A stretch of 64,000 nucleotides of DNA. Origin: Williamsia herbipolensis. Lineage in GTDB: Bacteria; Actinomycetota; Actinomycetes; Mycobacteriales; Mycobacteriaceae. The stretch's first letter is position 1; each line of letters starts with the position of its first letter. This document shows positions 17,405 through 28,700 of this stretch, piece after piece. The notes below the pieces were generated by a model. It made no database searches. It saw only the letters and a list, made by a program, of their open reading frames with translations, and was not told the DNA's origin. A program made the position numbers and the translations under genes. The stretch spans positions 124,001 through 188,000 of the forward strand of contig NZ_JXYP01000020.1 of the NCBI RefSeq assembly GCF_000964005.1. Direction: 5' to 3'.

Positions 17405-18811
17405 ATGGCCGACACCAACGAACCGTCACACCGCCACCCCGCCGCGGGAACACCCGTCGACACCCACCTGGCCCCCGCCTACACCGGACGCCTGTCGATG
17501 CAACGGGTACCGGCACTCCGGATGCCCGAGGAGTCGATGGATCCCGACGCCGCCTACCGGTTCATCCACGACGAGATGATGTTCGACGGGGCGTCGCGGA
17601 TGAACCTCGCCACGTTCGTCACGACGTGGATGGATCCGCAGGCCGAACGGCTGATGGCCGAGACCTTCGACAAGAACATGATCGACAAGGACGAGTACCC
17701 GGCGACATCGGCGATCGAGTCGCGATGCGTGTCGATGGTCGCCGACCTGTTCAACGCGCCCGATCTCGACCCCGCCGACCCGTCGAGTGCCGTCGGTGTC
17801 AGCACCATCGGTTCGAGTGAGGCGGTGATGCTCGCCGGACTGGCACTGAAGTGGCGCTGGCGCGCCCGGGGCACCGGCAGCGGGACCCCCAACCTGGTCC
17901 TGGGATCGAACGTGCAGGTGGTGTGGGAGAAGTTCTGCCGCTACTTCGACGTCGAGGCGAAGTACCTGCCGGTGGAACGCGGCCGGTACGTGATCACGCC
18001 CGAGCAGGTGACCGAGGCCGTCGACGAGAACACGATCGGCGTCGTCGCGATCCTCGGCACCACCTTCACCGGTGAGCTCGAGCCGGTGGCCGAGATCGTC
18101 GCCGCACTCGACGCGTTGGCCGACGGGGGCGGCCCCGACGTGCCGGTGCACGTCGACGCGGCCAGCGGCGGATTCGTCGTGCCGTTCCTCGACCCCGACC
18201 TCGAATGGGACTTCCGTCTCCCCCGCGTCAAATCCATCAACGCCAGCGGCCACAAGTACGGGCTCACCTACCCCGGGATCGGGTTCGCGGTGTGGCGCAC
18301 GCCGGAGGATCTGCCCGACGACCTCGTCTTCCACGTGAACTACCTCGGTGGTGACATGCCCACGTTCACCCTCAACTTCTCGCGCCCGGGCAACCAGGTC
18401 ATCGGCCAGTACTACAACTTCCTGCGCCTCGGATTCGCCGGGTACCGGTCGATCATGGCGTGTCTGTCGGAGACGGCACAGTGGCTCGCCCACGAGATCG
18501 ACTCGATGGACGAGTTCTCGGTGGTGACCGACGGCAGCGCGATACCGGTGGTCGCGTTCGAGATGACCGGCGACCACGACTTCACCGTGTTCGACGTGTC
18601 CCGCGCCCTCGCCGCGTTCGGCTGGCAGGTGCCCGCCTACACGATGCCCGACGACGCCGCCGACGTCGCCGTGCTGCGCATCGTTGTCCGCGAGGGGTTC
18701 TCGGCCGACATGGCCCGTCACCTCGCCGACAACCTCCGCACCGCCGTCGCCGGCCTCACCCAGGTGCGGGCCACCGGCGAGCTGCCCCGACGGCAGCATT
18801 TCGCGCACTGA
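17405..18811 (+). CDS. gadB: glutamate decarboxylase (PLP-dependent)
   Basis: The 468-residue protein is a group II PLP decarboxylase. Signatures include GSSEAVMLAGLALKWRWR near residue 136, the VHVDAASGGFVVPF cofactor-binding Asp, and the Schiff-base lysine Lys284 in INASGHKYGL. The ending (RQHFAH) and overall length match bacterial GadA/GadB, which convert glutamate to GABA while consuming a proton. ATG at 17405 has no evident Shine-Dalgarno sequence, so a leaderless or weakly initiated transcript is possible. No GABA antiporter gene is adjacent, so a role in acid resistance is not shown by context. Confidence 0.93.
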   Translation: MADTNEPSHRHPAAGTPVDTHLAPAYTGRLSMQRVPALRMPEESMDPDAAYRFIHDEMMFDGASRMNLATFVTTWMDPQAERLMAETFDKNMIDKDEYPATSAIESRCVSMVADLFNAPDLDPADPSSAVGVSTIGSSEAVMLAGLALKWRWRARGTGSGTPNLVLGSNVQVVWEKFCRYFDVEAKYLPVERGRYVITPEQVTEAVDENTIGVVAILGTTFTGELEPVAEIVAALDALADGGGPDVPVHVDAASGGFVVPFLDPDLEWDFRLPRVKSINASGHKYGLTYPGIGFAVWRTPEDLPDDLVFHVNYLGGDMPTFTLNFSRPGNQVIGQYYNFLRLGFAGYRSIMACLSETAQWLAHEIDSMDEFSVVTDGSAIPVVAFEMTGDHDFTVFDVSRALAAFGWQVPAYTMPDDAADVAVLRIVVREGFSADMARHLADNLRTAVAGLTQVRATGELPRRQHFAH

Positions 18812-18851
18812 CTACGCTGGGCCACACAACGTCGACAGTGGTTGGAGGCCC

Positions 18852-19643
18852 GTGCCGTATCCCAGTGTCATGTTCGTCCACGCCCATCCCGACGACGAGT
18901 CGCTGTGGACCGGCGGCGTCATCGCCCGATCCGTCGCCGCAGGGGCACCGACCTCGGTCATCACCTGCACCTGGTCGCCCGGTACACACCGGCACGCCGA
19001 ACTGGTGACGGCCCTGGGCGCCCTCGGAGCGGCCGAACCGGTGATGCTCGGCTGGGCCGACGACAAGTTCCCCGATTCCGCGCCCGGGCGACCGCGGTTG
19101 TGTGACTGCTCGTTCGACGAAGCGGTCACCCAGATCGTCGCCGAGATCCGCCGTCGCCGCCCCCAGGTCGTCGTCACCTACGACGCGTTCGGCATCTACG
19201 GGCACCCCGATCACATCCATGCCCACCGACTCGCGGTCGCGGCGGTCGAGGCCGCCGCCTGCGGTCCGGTCCACCCCGAACTCGGGGCGGCGTGGCAGGT
19301 GTCGTCACTGTATTTCTCGACCGTTCCGACCGCCCTGATGAAGGCCATCGGGCTGCGCGTGAACGGCGCCGCCCCGGCCACCGACGACGCGGCCGCACCC
19401 GGAACCCCCGACCACCTCATCGACACCCGCATCGACGTGACGCCGTGGCTCGACCGCAAGTGGGAGGCGATCAACGCCCATGCCTCGGAGGTCGAGCGCA
19501 GCACGGCGTTGAAGGTGCTCGTCACCCTCGATGTGGAGCAACGCACCGCGTTGTTGGGGACCGAGTGGTTCTTGCGACGAGATCTCGTGCCCGGTGGAAG
19601 TGACCTCGTGACAGATACGGGACACCTGTCGAACCCGCGATGA
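18852..19643 (+). CDS. PIG-L family zinc-dependent deacetylase
   Basis: The 263-residue protein starts VPYPSVMFVHAHPDDES: the AHPDDE motif at residues 11-16 supplies zinc ligands and the catalytic Asp, and YGHPDHIHAH (near 117-125) supplies the third zinc ligand. This is the PIG-L/LmbE fold of MshB and Mca of mycothiol metabolism. It is shorter than MshB of M. tuberculosis and I cannot decide between MshB, Mca and a separate N-acetylglucosaminyl deacetylase. GTG at 18852 follows TTGGAGG. Confidence 0.88.
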   Translation: MPYPSVMFVHAHPDDESLWTGGVIARSVAAGAPTSVITCTWSPGTHRHAELVTALGALGAAEPVMLGWADDKFPDSAPGRPRLCDCSFDEAVTQIVAEIRRRRPQVVVTYDAFGIYGHPDHIHAHRLAVAAVEAAACGPVHPELGAAWQVSSLYFSTVPTALMKAIGLRVNGAAPATDDAAAPGTPDHLIDTRIDVTPWLDRKWEAINAHASEVERSTALKVLVTLDVEQRTALLGTEWFLRRDLVPGGSDLVTDTGHLSNPR

Positions 19644-19683
19644 GCACGGCGCCGTGAGGGCTCGTTGTGGGTACTCTGCGCGC

Positions 19684-20483
19684 ATGCAGTTCAGCTTCAT
19701 CATGTTGACCTGGAATCGTCCGAGGTTCTTGGATGCGAGCCTGACGAGCCTGTTGTCGAACATCGCAGACCGACACCGGTGCGAGGTCCTGGTCCTCGAC
19801 AACGGGTCCGATGAGGCCACCAAGGAGGTCCTGGCCCGGTACACCGGGCACAGAATCTCCGGGTCATCACGTTGAAGGAGAACGAGGGACTGCAGGCTTA
19901 CCACCGGCTCTTCACTGCGGCGAGCGGAAAGTACATCGTGGTGGTCGACGACGACGTCCTCGACTTCCCGACAGATCTCGACGCCGTCTTCGACCGGTAC
20001 ATGACAGCCTTCGACGACTACGGCTTCCTCTGCCTGAACGTCGTGCAGAACGAGTACACCAACGGTGCGAAACCACCGGCGGATGCGTATTCCCTGGACA
20101 TCAGAGACGAGCTGACCGTGGAACGCGGACCGGCCGGCGGATGGTGCGCGTGTTTTCGAAGGCGTCACTACACTTTGCTCGCGCCACTGATCAAGCGGCG
20201 CAGATTGTCGATGGCGAGCGGTGAGGACGGCATGCTGTCGAACATGTTCGCCACCTACCTTCGTAAGAAGCATGGCGTCATCCGCGACCACCTCTGCTTT
20301 CACGCAACGGGGCCGTACTACGCAGCGCAGTACGGACACCTCGACCGAGAGATCGAGAAGTACAAGACGGTCGGGCTGCGGGATCTCGCCACGGCGTACG
20401 AGGATCACCGTGACGCCCACGTCGCACCGGTACCTCAGCCTGACGACGACACCGGCGACGATTCCGCTCAGACCGTCGTGTGA
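19684..20483 (+). pseudogene. family 2 glycosyltransferase split by a frameshift
   Basis: Two overlapping frames make one GT-A glycosyltransferase. The first (ATG 19684 to TGA 19875) gives MQFSFIMLTWNRPRFLDASL and VLVLDNGSDEATKEVLARY. The second, in the -1 frame, continues NLRVITLKENEGLQAYHRL, then GKYIVVVDDDVLDF with the DDD nucleotide-sugar/metal motif, and runs to 20483. The frames join around 19845-19858: one extra base, for example in the GGG run there, would restore RYTGAQNLRVITL without a stop. A TTG at 19872 overlapping the TGA could restart translation of the second half. Either a real inactivating deletion or a base-call error. GC is visibly lower than in flanking genes. Confidence 0.75.
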
Positions 20484-20513
20484 TCTCGTCCCACGGCATC
20501 CTTCCGCGCGGCA

Positions 20514-22391
20514 TCAGGTTTCTGCGAGCGAGGACCGGAGGCCGCTGGCGCGCAGCACCTTCCGTTCGATCCCGGCGCGCAGGCCGTCCGGGGTGCCGAT
20601 GAGGACGACGCGGTCGGTGGCCCTCGTGATCGCGGTGTAGAGCAGCTCGCGGGTGAGCAGCGCCGATTCCGCGGGCGGCACCACCACCGACACCGACCGA
20701 TACTGGCTGCCCTGGCTGCGATGGATCGTCATCGCGTGGGCCGACATCACCCCGCGCAGGCGTTGCGGGTGGACCAGCCGCGTGAGGCTGCCCCGACCGA
20801 ACGCCACCATCAGGCGATCCGCCTCGCTGACGACCACGCCGGTGTCGCCGTTGTAGAGCTGCGCACGGTGGTCGGTCTCGGTGAGCAGCACCGGACGTCC
20901 GGGGTACCAGAGGCGGTCGGGCCCGGCCGAACCCGCCGTCGCCGACCACGCGGTCACCAGGCGCGCCCACACCGCCACCCCGGCCGGTCCCTCCCGGTGC
21001 GCGCAGAGAACCCGGTGGCTCGCGAGTGCGGCGAGAGCGGCGTCGGCGTCGCCGTCGATCGCGGCGGTGGACATCGCCGAGACCCACGCGATCACGTCGG
21101 ACCGGACCGGATCGAGGTCGCCGGGCGACACCAGGGTCACCGACGCCGATCCCGCGGCTAGCAGGTCGAGTGCGGTGTCGGCATCGCCGTCGCGGACGGC
21201 GTCGGCGAGTCGCCCGATGTCGGCGCCGAAACGTCGACGCCGGCGTAGCGAGATGACCCCGTCGGCGATCGCTGCGCGATCGGCGGTGTCCGGCTCGTCG
21301 CCGGTCGCGACGGCGTCGACGATGCCGGCCAACGGTCCGTCCAGAGGAGTGTCGTGTCTCCGGTGCACCAGGTCGGCGAGCACCGCCCCGGCGTCGACCG
21401 AGGCGAGCTGATCGGGGTCGCCGATGAGGATCAGTCGGGTCTGCGGCCGCAGGGCGTCGAGGAGGTGGAACATCATCGTCAGCGAGACCATCGACGCCTC
21501 GTCGACGATCACGACGTCGTGTGGGAGACGGTTGCCTGCGTCGTGCCGGAAGCGGCCGCTGCCGCGCCGCGTGGAGCCGAGGAGCCGATGCAGGGTCACC
21601 GCCGTCACCTCGGGGAGATCGAGATCGGCCGACTGCGCGACGACGGCCTCCTGCAGCGATGCGGCCGCCCGCCCGGTCGGTGCACAGAGCCCGATCCGGA
21701 TGCCGGGGCCGTGGAGCGTCGACAACAGCGCGATGATCCGCGCGGCGGTGTGGGTCTTGCCGGTGCCGGGGCCACCCGCGAGGACCGTCGTCGGTCGGGT
21801 CGCGGCGACCGCCGCGGCCAACCGCTGTCGGTCGATTCCGGTGTCTCCCCCGGACGTCGCGGGGAACAGCTCGTCGAGATGTGCGGTCACGGTGGCGAGA
21901 TCGACCGTCGGCGCGACCTGCGCGCGGGCGGCCAGCACGTCGCGCACCCGCTGCTCCTGCCGGAAGTAGCGGTCGAGGTAGAGCAGATCCACGCCGTCGT
22001 CGGTGGTCGCGCACCGCAGGGGTTGCAGAGGCGACGCCGTGGTGGAGCCGTTCAGCGGACTCCTGCGCACCTTCTCGACGAGTGTGGTCGGGTCGGGCCA
22101 GGGCAGCGCGTCCAGATCGGCCGTCTCAGCGCCGACGGGGTCACGGCCGCCGGGGGTCTCGGAGTCGGGCGGGATGTCTCGCAGGCGGGCCAGGTCGATG
22201 CACACCGAGCCGGCTCGCACCGCACGCACGGTGAGCGCGGTCGCCAGCAGCACGTCGGGATCGATCTCGACGCCGGTGGTCGCGGCCAGCCGGGAGGCGA
22301 CGTGGACGTCGGCGACCCCGAGCACGCCGGCGGTGTTGAAGGTGGCCAGCAGCCCCTGCGCGCGGGCGGCGATACGCGCGTCGGTCCCCAT
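20514..22391 (-). CDS. recD: exodeoxyribonuclease V subunit alpha (RecD helicase)
   Basis: The 625-residue superfamily 1B helicase has Walker A VLAGGPGTGKTHTAAR, Walker B VIVDEASMVSL, a GDPDQLASVDAGAV motif III, and C-terminal MSAHAMTIHRSQGSQY and LLYTAITRATDRVVL motifs V/VI. It is the 5'-3' motor of RecBCD. ATG at 22391 shares one base with the recB stop (TGATG), so translation is coupled. It is the last gene of the recCBD run. Confidence 0.95.
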   Translation of the reverse strand: MGTDARIAARAQGLLATFNTAGVLGVADVHVASRLAATTGVEIDPDVLLATALTVRAVRAGSVCIDLARLRDIPPDSETPGGRDPVGAETADLDALPWPDPTTLVEKVRRSPLNGSTTASPLQPLRCATTDDGVDLLYLDRYFRQEQRVRDVLAARAQVAPTVDLATVTAHLDELFPATSGGDTGIDRQRLAAAVAATRPTTVLAGGPGTGKTHTAARIIALLSTLHGPGIRIGLCAPTGRAAASLQEAVVAQSADLDLPEVTAVTLHRLLGSTRRGSGRFRHDAGNRLPHDVVIVDEASMVSLTMMFHLLDALRPQTRLILIGDPDQLASVDAGAVLADLVHRRHDTPLDGPLAGIVDAVATGDEPDTADRAAIADGVISLRRRRRFGADIGRLADAVRDGDADTALDLLAAGSASVTLVSPGDLDPVRSDVIAWVSAMSTAAIDGDADAALAALASHRVLCAHREGPAGVAVWARLVTAWSATAGSAGPDRLWYPGRPVLLTETDHRAQLYNGDTGVVVSEADRLMVAFGRGSLTRLVHPQRLRGVMSAHAMTIHRSQGSQYRSVSVVVPPAESALLTRELLYTAITRATDRVVLIGTPDGLRAGIERKVLRASGLRSSLAET

Positions 22392-25300
22392 CACCGACCC
22401 GCCAACACGTTGGACAGTTCGGTCACCACGACCGGCGGCAGCTCCCAGGTGAACACCCCGCACCCCGGTGGGGTGTCGGGGCCGATCATGGCGCGTACGA
22501 ACAGGTAGCAGACCGGACCGAGGTGCCGGTGCGGGTCGTAGTCGGCGAGCCGCCACCGCAGGTAGCGGTGCAGTGCCACCGAGTACAGCAGGGCCTGCAG
22601 CGGGTAGTGCGAGCGGATCATCTCCTGTGCCATCGCCTCGGGCCGGTAGTCCTCGACCCCGAGGTCGCCGACACCGAGTCGGTTGGTCTTGTAATCGGCG
22701 ATGACGTACCGCTCGTGCCCCGATCCGGCGCCGATGCGGGCCACGAGATCGATGCTGCCGGTGAGGAAGCCGCGGAGGGTGGAGCCGCCGATGTCCCGGA
22801 GGTGGTCGGGGTAGGCCCGCAGCGGGTCACCGGGGGGCAGATGCCTCTCGAGGAGGTCGGCGATCGCCGCGACGGTGGGTCCGCCGGTGGCGGCGAGGGG
22901 GAACTCGAAGTCCAGTTCCGACAATCGGTTCGGCATCCCGAGGCCGGCGAGATCGTCGGCGGTCGGAGTGTCGGTGGGGTGCTGGATTCCCAGGGGCGTG
23001 GTGAGCACTCCGGTGATCGCGGTGGCGAGTACGTCGGCGTTCATGTCGAGCCCGGACACCGCAGCTGCCCGACGGCATCGGTCGGCGATCTCGGCGGTGA
23101 GATCGTCTGCGTCGGTGTCGATCTCCTCCAGGACGGCGTGCACCACGGTGCCGAACGCCGCGCCCGCGGGCAAGGTGTTCATGAGCGACGGCGCGCCCCC
23201 GCCGCCCGAGGTGGCGGTGACCTCCTCCGGCTCGTCGACCGTTCCCGCGGCCTCCGGCTCCGCCGCGCCCGGACCGACGCCGTCGTCGGGAGTGGGGGCA
23301 CCGGCTGGGATGACCTCGAGATGGTGGTCTGCGACCAGCGCCGAATAGGAGGTGCGGCGCCAGTCGTCGTCGATCACCGCGTCGAAGGTCGCCGCCCGCA
23401 GATCGAGGCGGCCCTGCGGGTCATCGGGGGCGAGCACGGGCGCCGGTGACGTCCCGTCGACGTGTTCGACCGAGATCAGCTCGCCCATCGGTCGTCCCCA
23501 CTCCTGCAGTGCCTTCGCGGCGGTCGCATCGGCGGGGACGTTCGCGGAGACGGCGGGGTCAGGTGCGTTCGTCGTCGCCGCGGAGGCGTTGCGCGCGAAC
23601 AACAGTCGGTGCAGCGGCGATCGACGTGCTGTGGTGGCCGGTGCCCACCACAGCACGACCTGCGATCGGGCGCGTGTCACCGACACGTAGAACAGGCGCA
23701 GTTCCTCACCGGCGTCCTCGGTCTGTGCCGCGCGCACGTTCGTGTCGAAGCCGGGGTCGTTCTTGCCACCCACGTCGAGGATCCGTCGACCGTCGGCGTC
23801 GTGGAGATGCACCGTCGACGGCGACGGGTTGCGCGCCGAGTCCCAACCGAAAGGCACGTACACCACCGGGAACTCGAGCCCCTTGCTGCCGTGGACGGTC
23901 ATGATCGACACCGCCTGGGCGTCGCGGTCGAGACGGCGGCTCTGCTCGGTCTGGTCGCCGATCGTGGGGTCGTCGAGGCGATCGGCGAACCAGTGCAGCA
24001 GCCCGGTGACACCGCGCGACTCCCCCACCATCACCCGGTTGCACAGCGAGGCGAGGTGCACGAGGTCGGTCATGAACCGCTCGCCGTCGACGGCGGAGAG
24101 GATGCGACCCGCGAGATCGGTGCGCTCGGCGAGCTGATCGAACATCGCCGCGAACCCCGCACGTGACAGGGTCTGCGCGAGGTCGACCAACAGGTCACCG
24201 ACATCGGCGGCGACATCGCCGTCCGGGGTGTCGAGGTCGACAGGGCTGCGCCCGATCAGCGGTGTGATCGCGGCGAGCGCCGCGCGATCGGAACGGGTGG
24301 GTTGTTCGAGGGCGCGGAGGACGTGGAACCAGTCGCGCGCCGAGTCGGTGGCGAAGACACTTGATCCGGCACCGACCACCGAGGCGACACCCACGTCGCG
24401 GAGCGCCCGTTGCATCGGTGCGATCGTGGCACGGGTGCGCAGCAGGATGACGATGTCCGACGGTCGCAGCGGACGCCCGCCGTCGGCGTCGTCGAGGTGC
24501 GGCGGGTCGCCGAGCAACCGGGCGATGTCGGCGGCGACGGCGTCGATCACCGCGCCGCGCACGGCCGCGACGGTGGGGAATCCGTTGTCGCCCAGGGGTC
24601 CGAGGCCGGTACGCGACAGATACCGCAGGCGCAGTGGTGTGCGACCCGACAGGCGCGAGGTGGTGTGCCAGGCGTCCACCGGCCGCACGACGATGTCGGG
24701 ATGGCCCAGCGCCGCCTCGCCGTAGAGATGATCGAGGGCGGTGACGAGTCCCGCGTCACTGCGCCAGTTGGTCCCGAGGACCTGATGATTGTCGGCGACG
24801 ACCGCGGCATCGAGATAGCTGAGGACCTCGGCCCCACGGAACGCGTAGATCGACTGCTTCGGGTCGCCCACGAGCACGAGGTCGGCGGAGCCGTGGAAAC
24901 ACAGGCGAAGGATGTCCCACTGCACCGGGTCGGTGTCCTGGAACTCGTCGACGAGCACGACATCGAAGAACTGGCGGACGCGGGCTCGTGCGGCCGCGCC
25001 GTGTTCGGGGTCGGCGACGACGTCGCGCAGCAGTGACTGCAGTTCGTCGTAGTCACGGATCCGCATGATCCGCTTGCGTCGAGCGACCTCGCGGCGCACC
25101 GTGGCCACGAAGTCGACCCGTGCCGCGGCCGCGGAGTTCTCCGCGGCGTCGCGGGGCGCCAAGGTCGCCTGCTGGTGGCGGACCCCGGCACGGGCGATCT
25201 CGTCGGCATCGGTGAAGGAGAACGGGGCGTGGCCCCCGCTGAACCTCTTGATGTAGACGTCCCGGGCGACCTCGGTGACGAGTTCGTCGACCTCCTCGAC

Positions 25301-25753
25301 CAGCGTGATGCCGTGGTCGCGTTCCCCGGCGATGCCCAGGGCGTCGAGCATGCGCGAACAGAAGGTGTGGGTGGTGCTCACCGTGGAGGCGTCGAAATCC
25401 GACAGCGCGGCCACCACGCGCCGACGTCGCAGGGCGACGACCTCGGGTTCCGCGGCGGCCAACACCTGTACGAGCGCGTCGTCGCCGGACGCATCCGGGT
25501 CGGCGAGCCCCGCGGCCAGGGTGGTCAACCGGGTTCGGGTGCGCTCGCGCAGTTCGGCTGTGGCCATCCGCGAGAAGGTGACCAGCAGCAGGCGGTCGAT
25601 GTCGACACCGTCGGCGATGTACCGCGCGGCCAACGCCACGATGGCGTGGGTCTTGCCGGTGCCGGCACTCGCCTCGAGCACAGTGGTGCCCGAGGGCGGT
25701 GGGGCGGTGACGTCGTACGTGGCCGCGACGATGGTGCGGGCGCGGGGTGTCAT
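22391..25753 (-). CDS. recB: exodeoxyribonuclease V subunit beta (RecB helicase-nuclease)
   Basis: The 1,120-residue protein has an N-terminal UvrD-type helicase with Walker A VLEASAGTGKTHAIVAL, LLVTFSRMATAELRER, Walker B VVLVDEFQDTDPVQW, GDPKQSIYAFRGAE and VSIMTVHGSKGLEFPVVY. The C-terminal PD-(D/E)XK nuclease shows YVIADYKTNRLG with its Asp-Tyr-Lys. It is the 3'-5' motor and sole nuclease of RecBCD. ATG at 25753 overlaps the recC stop by 4 nt (ATGA). In M. smegmatis RecBCD serves single-strand annealing rather than recombination proper, which is done with AdnAB. Confidence 0.96.
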   Translation of the reverse strand: MTPRARTIVAATYDVTAPPPSGTTVLEASAGTGKTHAIVALAARYIADGVDIDRLLLVTFSRMATAELRERTRTRLTTLAAGLADPDASGDDALVQVLAAAEPEVVALRRRRVVAALSDFDASTVSTTHTFCSRMLDALGIAGERDHGITLVEEVDELVTEVARDVYIKRFSGGHAPFSFTDADEIARAGVRHQQATLAPRDAAENSAAAARVDFVATVRREVARRKRIMRIRDYDELQSLLRDVVADPEHGAAARARVRQFFDVVLVDEFQDTDPVQWDILRLCFHGSADLVLVGDPKQSIYAFRGAEVLSYLDAAVVADNHQVLGTNWRSDAGLVTALDHLYGEAALGHPDIVVRPVDAWHTTSRLSGRTPLRLRYLSRTGLGPLGDNGFPTVAAVRGAVIDAVAADIARLLGDPPHLDDADGGRPLRPSDIVILLRTRATIAPMQRALRDVGVASVVGAGSSVFATDSARDWFHVLRALEQPTRSDRAALAAITPLIGRSPVDLDTPDGDVAADVGDLLVDLAQTLSRAGFAAMFDQLAERTDLAGRILSAVDGERFMTDLVHLASLCNRVMVGESRGVTGLLHWFADRLDDPTIGDQTEQSRRLDRDAQAVSIMTVHGSKGLEFPVVYVPFGWDSARNPSPSTVHLHDADGRRILDVGGKNDPGFDTNVRAAQTEDAGEELRLFYVSVTRARSQVVLWWAPATTARRSPLHRLLFARNASAATTNAPDPAVSANVPADATAAKALQEWGRPMGELISVEHVDGTSPAPVLAPDDPQGRLDLRAATFDAVIDDDWRRTSYSALVADHHLEVIPAGAPTPDDGVGPGAAEPEAAGTVDEPEEVTATSGGGGAPSLMNTLPAGAAFGTVVHAVLEEIDTDADDLTAEIADRCRRAAAVSGLDMNADVLATAITGVLTTPLGIQHPTDTPTADDLAGLGMPNRLSELDFEFPLAATGGPTVAAIADLLERHLPPGDPLRAYPDHLRDIGGSTLRGFLTGSIDLVARIGAGSGHERYVIADYKTNRLGVGDLGVEDYRPEAMAQEMIRSHYPLQALLYSVALHRYLRWRLADYDPHRHLGPVCYLFVRAMIGPDTPPGCGVFTWELPPVVVTELSNVLAGR

Positions 25754-28700
25754 CGCGGGGTGTCGATTCTCTCGGCGGTGAGCAGCGGTCGCCATATCGT
25801 GGCCGCGGCCATCGCGAAGCCGACGGGCTCGGCCGCGGCGAGGATCTCGTCGAATCCGCCGGCGAACACCAGACCCAGATGGCGGTCATGCACGTCGCCG
25901 TACTTGTCGCCGAAGTCCTTGCGGGCGGCCTCGATCCCGTCCGCGTGGTCGCTGCCGGCGTACCGGCGGTCGGCGTACACCGCCGCCGCACTCGCGGGCA
26001 GCGGTAGCGGTTGCGTCAACCCCGTGTCGCGCAGGGTGACCAGCGCCTGCAACGGTGCCACCGGGTCCGGCGGCGCCTCCAGCGTCGATCGTGCGAGTCG
26101 TGACCCGCGCCCGGCGCGCCCGATGGCGACCGCCTCGGCCGCGCCGCCCCGCGTGGCGGCGACGGCGAGCAGCGAGATCCAGTTCTGGAGCCGATGTTTG
26201 GACCCGAGGCGGGAGTAGTGCGCACGGAACACCGTCGCCCCGCTCGGGGCGGAGTGAACGCCACCGATGCTGCCGACGAGTCGGCGACCGTCGGCGAGGG
26301 GGACGTCGACGTCGACGGTCTCGACGGGCCGATCGAGCATCGGTTGCGCGGCCGCGGCGAGTGGCTCGACGTCGTCGAGCACGCCGGCCAACGCGACCTG
26401 ACCGAGCTCGAACGGCGGCAGCGTCCCACGTCGCAGCTCGGTGGCGCGGAGCGCCTCGATGGACTCGCCGGACAGACGGCGGCGCAGGAGGCGGTCACCG
26501 ATACCCCAGCGGTCCAGGGGATCGAGGGCCGCGTCGAGCTGGTCGGCCGGGACGTCGTCGGTGTCGGGGACCACGAAACCCAGACGTTGGCGACAGAACC
26601 CGCGCACCGGGTGGTCGAAGAACGCGACGAGGTCGGCGATGTCGATGTCGTCGGTCGGGACGGGGGTGAGCGGACGGCGGTCGAACGCGATGCGATGGTT
26701 CGGTGTCCGTGTGAGGGCCCGTGCACCGGCGAGTGCCGCGACGTCGAACGAGAACGGGTCGATCTCGGCGAAATTCGCCGGGTCGAAGGCGTGTAGCGGG
26801 TGACGGTGCACCACCGAGGTCGGATCGTCGGTGCCGACGATCGCGGCGACGGCGTCGACGATCTCGCTCACCGGCACCGACGGGGGACGGCGCAGCCCCG
26901 AGACCGGGTCGGCACCGCTGTAGCAGATGACCAGACGATCACGGGCGGACATGATGGTGTCCAGCAGCAGCTGCCGATCCTCGCTACGTGGATCACGTTC
27001 GCCCACACAGGGATCGCGGCGGGTGATGTCGTCACCGTCGTCACGGGTGGCCCGCGGGTAGGTGTCGTCGTCGAGTCCGATGAGGACGACGACGCGGTGC
27101 GGCACCGCCCGCATCGGGACCATCGTGCAGACGGTGAGCTCACCGGTGCGGAAGTTCGCGCGGGTGGGCCGTGCGGCGACGACGTCGTCGAGGAGCGCGA
27201 CCACGTCGGTGCGGCGGAGCACGGTGGCGGGATCGCCGTGTTCGAGGGCGGCTCCGACGACGTCGACGGCCTGCGCGCGCTGCCAGGTGTCCGCCCGGCG
27301 GACGTCGGTGAGGTCGTCGATCACCGCGAGCAGTGCGGTCCCCCACTCCTCGACGGTGTGACCACCCGACATGGCGGTGAGACAACGGTCGAGTCGGTCG
27401 ACGAACTCCGCGAAGCGGCCCACGAGATCGATGTCGGCACTGTCGATACCGCTCAACGGCAGTGCCCGATGAATCCACCCGATCGACGACTCGTCGGCCA
27501 CCACGCCGAGAGCGATCCGGTCCAGGCCCGCCGACATCGTGTTCTGTTCGTACCCGCGCAGACCGAAGGCTGCGCGCTGGGCGTCGTCGATTCCCCACCG
27601 CACGCCTGCCTCGGACATCCACTCCGCGATCGTCTCGAGGTCGTCGTCGTCGAAGCCGAATCGCGTGCGGACCGGTTCACGCGCCGCGAGGTCGAGGATC
27701 TCTCCGGAGGTGGCGCGTCCGCCGGCGAACGCCACGACGGCGACCACCGCGTCGAGGACGGTGTTGGTGGCGGCCATGCTCCGGTCCGCGAGCCGCACCC
27801 GGAGGCCGTGGGCGGGATGACCGCTGCCGTCGCGGCCGAAGGAGGCGCGGATCAGCGGCGCATAGGCCTCGATGTCGGGACACATGACGATCACGTCACG
27901 TGGCTCGAGATCGGGTGTCTCACAAAAGATCCGGGCAAGGACGTCCCGCATCACCTCGACCTGCCGCGCCGGGCCGTGGCAGGCGTGCACCGACACCGAG
28001 TCGTCGGTCGGCCCGACCACGATGTCGGCCGGGGCGATGTCGTCGCGGATGGCGCGTTGCAACCGAGCGAGCACCGTGGTCCCGGGTGCGGGCGCACCCG
28101 CGCGTGCGGGACCGTCGGGATCGGGGTGATGCAGATCGCGGTCCAGGTGGGGTGCCAGGCGCAACCGCGTCTCGCGGATCTCGCGGGACAGCCCGGCCAG
28201 CAACGGATTCGACACCCCGGCGCGGGGCAGATCGCGGCGGCGGACCACCTCGGCCGATTCCGGGGGTGACGACCAGAGGCGATCACTGGGGTGTGGGAGG
28301 AACAGGTGGACGTCCCGGTGTGCGGCGACCGCGCGCAGGACCCGGATCTGTTCGGTGGTCAGGCGGGTCGGACCGAACAGCGACAACCGCGGCGGGAGCT
28401 CGAGGGCGTCGGGGGCGGCCGCGATCCGCTCACACAGTGCCGGCAGCAGTTCGGCCGGGCTCGGCGACCCGATGCGGTCGCGCAACGCGCGCCACACGAC
28501 GACCTGCCATCGCATGTCGTCGGGTAGGGCCTGTCCGTGACCGTCGGTGTCGTCACCGGCGGCCCAGTCCGCGATCATGTCGGGCCGCGCCGCCGCGTAC
28601 GAGGCGAAGAGTCGGGCGAGATCGGTGGCCGTCGACCACCGACGTCCCACGCGGTGCGGATCCGGACGGGCCCCCGCCACGCCGAGATGACGGGCCAGTA

